Below, piece by piece: positions 13,577 through 18,420 of a DNA stretch of 18,420 bases. The stretch is from the NCBI GenBank assembly GCA_946887065.1, contig CAMPKL010000008.1, forward strand, positions 1 to 18,420, written 5' to 3'. Each line of letters starts with the position of its first letter. The stretch's first letter is position 1. Origin of the DNA: an uncultured Bryobacterales bacterium (GTDB lineage Bacteria > Acidobacteriota > Terriglobia > Bryobacterales > UBA6623). The notes beneath the pieces were generated by a model. That model saw only the letters and a program-made list of their open reading frames with translations. It ran no database searches and was not told where the DNA came from. A program made the position numbers and the translations under genes.

Positions 13577-14513
13577 CTCCCCGCGCAGCGAACTACAGGA
13601 GGCGGCAGACCGCTTCATTCTTTCGCTTCGCCGCAAGAACTCTTCGGCACATACCATACGCAACTATTCCATCGACCTGGACCAGTTCGTTCTGTATTGT
13701 TCGCCGCCTGGCCAAGCTCCTCCCTTACCGCCTGAGATCGATCGTCTCGCCATTCGCGCATTTGTCGGCGAACGTTTTCGAGGCGGCGCCTCTAGCCGCA
13801 CCGTAGCTCGCAAGTTGGCGTCTCTGCGCGCCTTCTTCAACTTTCTCGTTCGTGAAGGCTCCGTCACGGTGAATCCGGCCAAACTTGTAGCCACGCCGAA
13901 GATTCCCAAATCCCTTCCTAGCGTCCCGACCGCCGAGGAAACGAATCGTCTGATCGACCGGCTTGCAGACGCGGAAAGCCAAACTGACGCCGCCGGCAAC
14001 GCTCTACGAGATCGCCTTGTTTTCGAATTGCTCTACGGTTGTGGTTTGCGCATCTCCGAGCTCGAGGGGCTCAATGTCGCTGATTTCGATCGCGGCGAAC
14101 GCTGGGTTCGCGTGCGGGGTAAGGGCCGCAAGGAGCGGCAAGTTCCTTATGGCAAAGGTCTCGCTGATGCGCTCACGCGATATCTAGAAACCCGCAAGCA
14201 ACTCATCGCGCCCGGCGAACCCGGCACAGACGCCCTGCTGCTGCACCGGTGGCGCGGTCAGGCCGCGCGTCTAACGGTTCGTTCGCTTCGCCGAACCGTC
14301 AAGAAATACGCCGTCGGCTTCACCGGCGATCCGAGCATGCATCCGCATACGTTGCGGCACGCGTTCGCCACCCATCTTCTCGGAGCGGGCGCCGACCTGC
14401 GGGCGATTCAAGAACTGCTCGGCCATGCCAGTCTGTCGACGACGCAGAAATACACTCAACTGTCGTTAGAACGCCTCATGCAGGTCTACGATCAGGCCCA
14501 CCCCAAAGCTTGA
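13557..14513 (+). CDS. xerC: Tyrosine recombinase XerC/XerD
   Basis: 318 residues. Xer recombinases resolve chromosome dimers at dif sites during division. The N-terminal SAM-like core-binding domain (~10-100) includes AHTIRNYSIDLDQF and ARKLASLRAFFNFLV. The C-terminal catalytic domain carries the full set: Arg165 (YGCGLRISE), Lys189 (RGKGRKE), His264 and Arg267 (HPHTLRHAFATHLL), His290 (LLGHASLSTTQKYT) and nucleophile Tyr299. Length matches chromosomal Xer, and there are no phage or transposon genes nearby, so this is a housekeeping enzyme, not an integron or phage integrase. The ATG lies inside the end of trmFO (20-bp overlap). GGAGGAG is somewhat far upstream (~13 nt). XerC is preferred over XerD because of the trmFO context; sequence alone does not settle it. 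Confidence 0.93.
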   Translation: MPHSPPSSPRSELQEAADRFILSLRRKNSSAHTIRNYSIDLDQFVLYCSPPGQAPPLPPEIDRLAIRAFVGERFRGGASSRTVARKLASLRAFFNFLVREGSVTVNPAKLVATPKIPKSLPSVPTAEETNRLIDRLADAESQTDAAGNALRDRLVFELLYGCGLRISELEGLNVADFDRGERWVRVRGKGRKERQVPYGKGLADALTRYLETRKQLIAPGEPGTDALLLHRWRGQAARLTVRSLRRTVKKYAVGFTGDPSMHPHTLRHAFATHLLGAGADLRAIQELLGHASLSTTQKYTQLSLERLMQVYDQAHPKA

Positions 14514-14564
14514 CCGTTGGCCGGCTTGGCGCCGCTTCATCTGTTGCGAGACACTGCCATAGCG

Positions 14565-15392
14565 ATGGCAGCCCGCTCCGATCCGCAGCTCACCGGCCTC
14601 CGGCTGCGGCTTCACGAAATCATCTTCGAGGCCGATACGACGGCCGGCAAAGCCTTCGACGTCGCACTCATCGCCGCCATTTTGCTGAGCGTCGCGGCCG
14701 TCATGCTCGAAAGCGTGGCCAGCGTTCGCGAGCAGTATGGTTTCGCTTTGCGAGTGGCGGAGTGGCTCTTTACCGGCCTCTTTACCGTGGAGTACGTGTT
14801 GCGGCTGTACTGCACCGTTCGGCCGCTTAAGTACGCCGGCAGTTTCTTCGGCGTCGTCGACCTGATTTCGGTTGCGCCGACCTACTTGAGCCTGATCTTG
14901 GAAGGCGCCCAATCGTTCCAGATCATCCGAGCTCTCCGTCTGCTGCGCATCTTCCGCGTCCTGAAACTGGCCAACTACTTGGGCGAGGCTGCCGTCTTGA
15001 AGGAAGCCCTGCACGCCAGCCGTCCGAAGATCACCGTCTTTCTGATCGTCGTCATCAACATCGCCGGCATCTTCGGCACGCTCATGTATCTAGTCGAAGG
15101 CGAGGCGGGAGGATTCGACAATATCCCCATCTCCATCTACTGGGCCATCGTGACCATGACGACAGTCGGCTTCGGCGACATCGCCCCGACATCTCCGGGC
15201 GGTCAGCTGATCGCAGCCGTGCTCATGCTGATGGGCTACGGGATCATCGCCGTGCCGACCGGCATCGTGAGCGCCGAGATCGCCCGCGCCGACAGACACC
15301 GCAAGGTCTCCACCCAGTTTTGTCCCGTCTGCGCCCAAGAAGGACATGACGTGGACGCGGTGCACTGTAAGTACTGCGGCAACCGCCTTTAG
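14565..15392 (+). CDS. Voltage-gated-type potassium channel with C-terminal zinc ribbon
   Basis: 275 residues, six membrane helices plus a pore loop. S4 carries the voltage-sensor pattern of a positive residue every third place: R122, R125, R128, R131, K134 in IIRALRLLRIFRVLK. The selectivity filter is TTVGFGD (199-205), the K+ signature. S6 ends with the GYGIIAVPTGIV segment. After S6 a short tail ends in CPVC...CKYCGNRL (C253, C256, C268, C271), a CxxC-x11-CxxC zinc ribbon, likely cytoplasmic. The protein should move K+ across the inner membrane in response to voltage. ATG at 14565 fits family N-termini (RLHEIIFEADTTAGKAFD follows). A TTG at 14517, 3 nt after the xerC stop, would add 16 residues and couple translation. 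No strong ribosome binding site favours either. Confidence 0.92.
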   Translation: MAARSDPQLTGLRLRLHEIIFEADTTAGKAFDVALIAAILLSVAAVMLESVASVREQYGFALRVAEWLFTGLFTVEYVLRLYCTVRPLKYAGSFFGVVDLISVAPTYLSLILEGAQSFQIIRALRLLRIFRVLKLANYLGEAAVLKEALHASRPKITVFLIVVINIAGIFGTLMYLVEGEAGGFDNIPISIYWAIVTMTTVGFGDIAPTSPGGQLIAAVLMLMGYGIIAVPTGIVSAEIARADRHRKVSTQFCPVCAQEGHDVDAVHCKYCGNRL

Positions 15393-15449
15393 CGGCTTTG
15401 CAACTTTCCGATACTTCACGCATCAACTATCTATCGGAGGAAAGATATC

Positions 15450-16148
15450 ATGCTTGAGATCGTGCGGTCCGAGGACCGCCATACAGTTGATGCCGGTTGG
15501 CTAAAGGCCCGCTGGCACTTTTCGTTCGACCACTACTACGACCCGAAACACGTCCAGTTCGGGCCGCTACGGGTCTTTAACAACGACGTCGTGCAGCCGG
15601 CCAAAGGCTTCCCGATGCATCCTCACGCCAACATGGAGATCCTCACCTACGTCATCGACGGCGCCCTGGAGCATCGTGACTCGACCGGCGGCCACGGTAT
15701 TATCCATACCGGCGAAGTGCAACGGATGAGCGCAGGGAAGGGAATCGTCCATTCGGAGTTCAACGCCTCTCCCGATAAGACCGTGGAGTTGGTTCAGATC
15801 TGGATCCTGCCCGAGAAGAAAGACGTGCAACCGTCTTACGAGCAGAAGCAGTTTTCCGTCGGAGATAGGACGGGCAAGTTGCTTCCGATCGCCACGCCCG
15901 ACGCAGCTGAAGGAACAGTCTTCGTCGGCCAAAACGTCACTCTGTACGTCTCTCGTTTGGAAGCGAACTCCAGCGTGTCTCACAACCTCGAACCCGAGCG
16001 ACGCGCCTATGTCTTCGTGATAGACGGAGACGTCCAACTGAATGGCGAGACTCTGTCAAAAGGCGACAGCGTCAAGGTGGAGGATGCAGCGACGCTGAAG
16101 TTCGACGCTGCGTCTACGGCCGAGTTGCTCCTTCTCGACCTGCCTTAA
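15450..16148 (+). CDS. Pirin-family protein (YhhW-like, bicupin)
   Basis: 232 residues. Pirins are two-domain cupins; bacterial members such as YhhW bind a metal and several show quercetin 2,3-dioxygenase activity, though the natural role is often unknown. The N-terminal cupin has the four metal ligands: His57 and His59 (FPMHPHANMEILTYV), His101 and Glu103 (GKGIVHSEFN). Motifs RVFNNDVVQPAKGF and VQIWILPEKK are typical. The C-terminal domain (ISRLEANSSV-type strands) lacks metal ligands, as is normal. It has a strong ribosome binding site (CGGAGGAAAG before ATCATG), much better than its neighbours, so it may be well expressed. It follows the channel gene by 57 bp. Its TAA overlaps the TAA of crcB on the other strand. 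Confidence 0.93.
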   Translation: MLEIVRSEDRHTVDAGWLKARWHFSFDHYYDPKHVQFGPLRVFNNDVVQPAKGFPMHPHANMEILTYVIDGALEHRDSTGGHGIIHTGEVQRMSAGKGIVHSEFNASPDKTVELVQIWILPEKKDVQPSYEQKQFSVGDRTGKLLPIATPDAAEGTVFVGQNVTLYVSRLEANSSVSHNLEPERRAYVFVIDGDVQLNGETLSKGDSVKVEDAATLKFDAASTAELLLLDLP

Positions 16149-16522
16149 TGGCGCAGTGCGGCAGCCAGGCCCACCCCGGCAGCAACCAGGACGATGCCGC
16201 CGACAACGTTGATGGCGACGTTGGAGGCGGCGACTCCCCAAGCGCCCACTTGCATCGCCCGGTAAGTCTCCACGCCAAAGGTCGAGAACGTGGTGAACGC
16301 CCCCAGAAATCCCGTGCCCAGAATTGCGCGGGTCTGCGGGGCCAACCCGGCGTCTTCCATCGTGAGTTCAGCAAGCACGCCTAACAAGAAGCAGCCCGCG
16401 AGATTCACGCACAGCGTGCCATAAGGAAAGTCCTCGCCGAACCAACGCAACGCCGCCAGCGAAACTCCGTAGCGCGCGAGGGCGCCCAGCGCTCCCGCGA
16501 ATCCGATGGCAATCAGCACCAT
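16145..16522 (-). CDS. crcB: Fluoride channel CrcB/Fluc
   Basis: 125 residues, four membrane helices. Fluc dimers export fluoride from the cytoplasm through two narrow pores. Family motifs: GALGALARYGVS with Arg17, PYGTLCVNLAGCFLLG with Asn40, and GFLGAFTTFSTFGVE (the TTFSTF phenylalanine/threonine track, 77-82, that lines the pore). Length is normal. ATG at 16522 is chosen; a TTG at 16537 in the same frame would overlap the upstream gene. The upstream gene's TGA ends 7 nt before this ATG, so crcB is probably translated as the last gene of the GMC dehydrogenase operon. There is no room for a fluoride riboswitch. Its stop codon overlaps the pirin stop. Confidence 0.95.
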   Translation of the reverse strand: MVLIAIGFAGALGALARYGVSLAALRWFGEDFPYGTLCVNLAGCFLLGVLAELTMEDAGLAPQTRAILGTGFLGAFTTFSTFGVETYRAMQVGAWGVAASNVAINVVGGIVLVAAGVGLAAALRH

Positions 16523-16529
16523 CTCGGGC

Positions 16530-17222
16530 TCACGCAAACGGACTGCGCTTCATCGCGTAGTCAATCGCCTCTTGGGGAACCTTGTACTCCGTGTACGCTC
16601 CGCCGCCAGGATACTTCAGATCGTGCAGCCCGACGGGGCTGGTGTAGAAGGCGTCGACGGCCATCTTGCGCATCCAAGGGAAGAACTCCACGCCCGGCCC
16701 GAGGCCGCCCTGTTCCCAGGCTTGATAATCGCGAAACCGTGCGTAGTCGCCTTGGCCGGATCCCTGAACCCTGGAGTTGCGGCTTGCCTCTTCGGCCGTC
16801 AATTCGTCGAGTAACGCTATTTGTGTCTCGGCTCCACAGGCGACGAACGTGGAATTTGCCCGACCGCGCATCTCAGCATCGAGCCACGCCAACCCGCCAT
16901 GGAAGATATTCGCCAGATCCTCGTTGGAAGAGCAAAGGAGATCGATGAACTCAACCGCACCCGCATCGACGGCGCTGCCGGAAACTTCGTCTGCCGGAAC
17001 GATCAACTCCGCGAGACGAGTCACCGTTGCCCATTCGTGCTCGGTGAGTTCTTGTCGCTGGTAACCCCCCAGCGCGCCCTTCATATTCGTCGCCTGCCCA
17101 TGCACTTCCTGCGCCGCGGCCCGATCAATCGGCACGCCGAAGCCGGCGGCGGCCACCGCCAGAGCGATGCCACGCAGCGCATCGCGTCGCGAGATTTCAG
17201 ATAGTTGAACAAGCTTAGACAT
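16530..17222 (-). CDS. Gluconate 2-dehydrogenase subunit 3 family protein, Tat signal
   Basis: 230 residues. This is the small subunit that pairs with GMC-type flavoprotein dehydrogenases (gluconate 2-dehydrogenase, sorbitol and fructose dehydrogenase types). It is needed for export and stability of the large subunit, which can hitchhike through Tat. The N-terminus has EISRRDALRG and a hydrophobic stretch ending AAAQEV (~39), a twin-arginine signal. The family core is ELTEHEWATVTRLAELIVPAD (58-78) followed by SGSAVDAGAVEFID. It ends with PVGLHDLKYPGGG and PQEAIDYAMKR. GAGG lies about 9 nt before the ATG, and the start overlaps the GMC stop by 8 bp (ATGTCTAA), showing strict coupling. No cytochrome c subunit is visible in the window. 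Confidence 0.92.
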   Translation of the reverse strand: MSKLVQLSEISRRDALRGIALAVAAAGFGVPIDRAAAQEVHGQATNMKGALGGYQRQELTEHEWATVTRLAELIVPADEVSGSAVDAGAVEFIDLLCSSNEDLANIFHGGLAWLDAEMRGRANSTFVACGAETQIALLDELTAEEASRNSRVQGSGQGDYARFRDYQAWEQGGLGPGVEFFPWMRKMAVDAFYTSPVGLHDLKYPGGGAYTEYKVPQEAIDYAMKRSPFA

Positions 17223-18420
17223 TGCCTTTCCTCATCTCGTCCGCCAAGTAGTCGCAAGCTCTCCAGGAGAGAGCGTTGATCGTCAACGTCGGGTTCTTAT
17301 CCGGGTTGCTCACGAATGAAGCTCCGTCGACGACGAACAGATTCTTGGCATCCCACGCTTGATTGAAGCCATTCAGAACGGAAGTCTCCGCGCGCTCGCC
17401 CATGCGGGCGGTGCCGACCTCGTGGATGATCGACCCCGGCACGGAGATGCCGTCCGCTTCCCGTTCCGCATTGGCCAAGCCGACGACTCGACCGCCCATC
17501 GCATCGATGATCTCGGTGAAGGCCTTCTCCATATGACGGGCTTGCTTCCATTCATGGTCCGCCCACTTGAAGTGGAACTTCAGAACCGGAATGCCCCATT
17601 GATCGACCACGTTGGGATCGATCTCGCAGTAGCTCAGGTCGTTGGCTATCATCTCGCCGCGGCCGGCGAAGCTGACCGACGCGCCGTACTGCTCGCGGAT
17701 CTGCTTCTTCATCTTTGCGCCATAACCATGCTCCCGCGCGGCGCCGTGATAGCTGCCCGGTCCGGGTAATCGGAAGCCTCCGCCGAACTCAATGTGATAT
17801 CCGCGCGGGAAGCCCAACTTCTCGTGGTCGTCCCATGCCCACCAAGGCGCATAAAGATGCGTCCCGCCGAAGCCGTTCGAGTCGTAGTGCGGCATGCCTT
17901 CCAGATAAGGCACATATCCGTTCAGTCCGAACCCAACCGTGTCCATGAGATTGCGGCCGACCTGACCCGACGAGTTGCCGATGCCGTTGGGGTGGTAGCG
18001 CGATTTCGAATTGAGCAGGATGCGGGAAGACTCGCATGTGCTCGCGGCGAGGATGACCGCCTTGGCGGAAATCTTCACCTCGCGGCGCGTGCCGCGGTCG
18101 ATATAGATCACTCCGTTCGGCTTGCCGTTGGAATCGACGCTGACCTCGCGGACCATCGCGTCTGTGATGAGCGTGGCATTGCCCGTCTTCAGCGCGGGGA
18201 AAATCTCAACTTGGCTAGCGGAGTATGCCGACGCCGTGAGGCACCCTCGGCCGCAATCGCCGCAATAGTGGCAAGCCGCGCGGCCATTCTTCGGCGACGT
18301 GATGACCGCCCGCCGGTTGGCGATGAACGGAATGCCCAGCTTCTTGCCGGCCTCGCGCGCCAGCAGCGTGTGCACTTGGGGCGGCGGCGCCTGCTCAAAG
18401 ATGCCGTCCGGCGCCGACGC
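17215..18420 (-). CDS. GMC-family flavin oxidoreductase (gluconate dehydrogenase large-subunit type), 5' end cut
   Basis: 401 residues are visible; the frame stays open to the window edge, so roughly 150-170 N-terminal residues including the FAD dinucleotide fold are missing. Proteins of this GMC branch oxidise sugars, sugar acids or alcohols in the periplasm with FAD. Visible marks are the Cys cluster CHYCGDCGRGCLTAS, the FAD-contacting AKAVILAASTCESSRILLNS, GRNLMDT, the catalytic-region GSIIHEVGTARMG, and the C-terminal LFVVDGASFVSNPDKNPTLTINALSWRA. It has no visible signal because its start is outside; in this family export relies on the Tat signal of subunit 3, encoded next. The stop overlaps subunit 3 by 8 bp. 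The substrate cannot be assigned. Confidence 0.93.
   Translation of the reverse strand, partial: ASAPDGIFEQAPPPQVHTLLAREAGKKLGIPFIANRRAVITSPKNGRAACHYCGDCGRGCLTASAYSASQVEIFPALKTGNATLITDAMVREVSVDSNGKPNGVIYIDRGTRREVKISAKAVILAASTCESSRILLNSKSRYHPNGIGNSSGQVGRNLMDTVGFGLNGYVPYLEGMPHYDSNGFGGTHLYAPWWAWDDHEKLGFPRGYHIEFGGGFRLPGPGSYHGAAREHGYGAKMKKQIREQYGASVSFAGRGEMIANDLSYCEIDPNVVDQWGIPVLKFHFKWADHEWKQARHMEKAFTEIIDAMGGRVVGLANAEREADGISVPGSIIHEVGTARMGERAETSVLNGFNQAWDAKNLFVVDGASFVSNPDKNPTLTINALSWRACDYLADEMRKGNV

Noticed and set aside
11993..13663. Very long open frame (556 codons) on the minus strand opposite trmFO
   Set aside because: trmFO on the plus strand matches its family along its whole length; the opposite frame has arbitrary composition and is a product of high G+C codon bias.
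13557..14513. Tyrosine recombinase as sign of a phage, integron or genomic island
   Set aside because: Housekeeping Xer length and motifs, overlap with trmFO, and no att repeats or phage genes nearby.

Overview
The window looks like a stretch of core chromosome from a Gram-negative, diderm bacterium. The best guess is Acidobacteriota, Solibacter/Bryobacter-like. Supporting features are an LpxL-type lipid acyltransferase, a TonB-dependent receptor with an N-terminal carboxypeptidase-regulatory-like segment, Tat-exported Gfo/Idh/MocA and gluconate-dehydrogenase-type proteins, FAD/folate-dependent TrmFO and moderately high G+C. The taxonomic guess is inference. I saw no mobile element, CRISPR array, tRNA or rRNA. 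The sequence opens inside purA (3' end missing) and closes inside a GMC oxidoreductase gene (5' end missing).

Layout, left to right. (1) purA (-) is divergent from a lysophospholipid/lipid A acyltransferase (+); the ~200 bp between them holds a 9-bp inverted repeat and a terminator-like hairpin in the purA leader. (2) A secreted protein with about 17 TPR repeats (+) abuts a PilZ protein (-) stop-to-stop. (3) A TonB-dependent receptor (+) shares stop-codon bases with a CpaE-like pseudoreceiver/ATPase (-). (4) A minus-strand cluster follows: an unrecognised HELEH-motif protein, then a translationally coupled Tat-signal Gfo/Idh/MocA oxidoreductase, then the CpaE-like gene. (5) On the plus strand, a rhomboid protease is followed by a TatA with an unusually long N-terminus. 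tatA has its own good sigma70-like promoter and is followed by a strong bidirectional terminator. (6) A two-gene nucleoid operon (-) encodes a Lys/Ala-only histone-H1-like protein and HU, behind a clear promoter. (7) trmFO, xerC, a six-helix K+ channel with a C-terminal zinc ribbon, and a pirin lie on the plus strand; the trmFO promoter geometry suggests a leaderless mRNA. (8) A minus-strand operon follows: a GMC oxidoreductase (partial), gluconate-2-dehydrogenase subunit 3 with a Tat signal, and a CrcB/Fluc fluoride channel. Its last stop codon overlaps the pirin stop.

How the parts fit. TatA is in the same window as two proteins with Tat signals (the Gfo/Idh/MocA enzyme and dehydrogenase subunit 3). 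The most interesting hypothesis is that the rhomboid upstream of tatA trims TatA's extra N-terminal segment, as AarA does for TatA in Providencia stuartii. The histone-H1-like/HU pair resembles an actinobacterial HU with a lysine-rich tail, but split into two coupled genes. trmFO-xerC is a gene order also known from Firmicutes.
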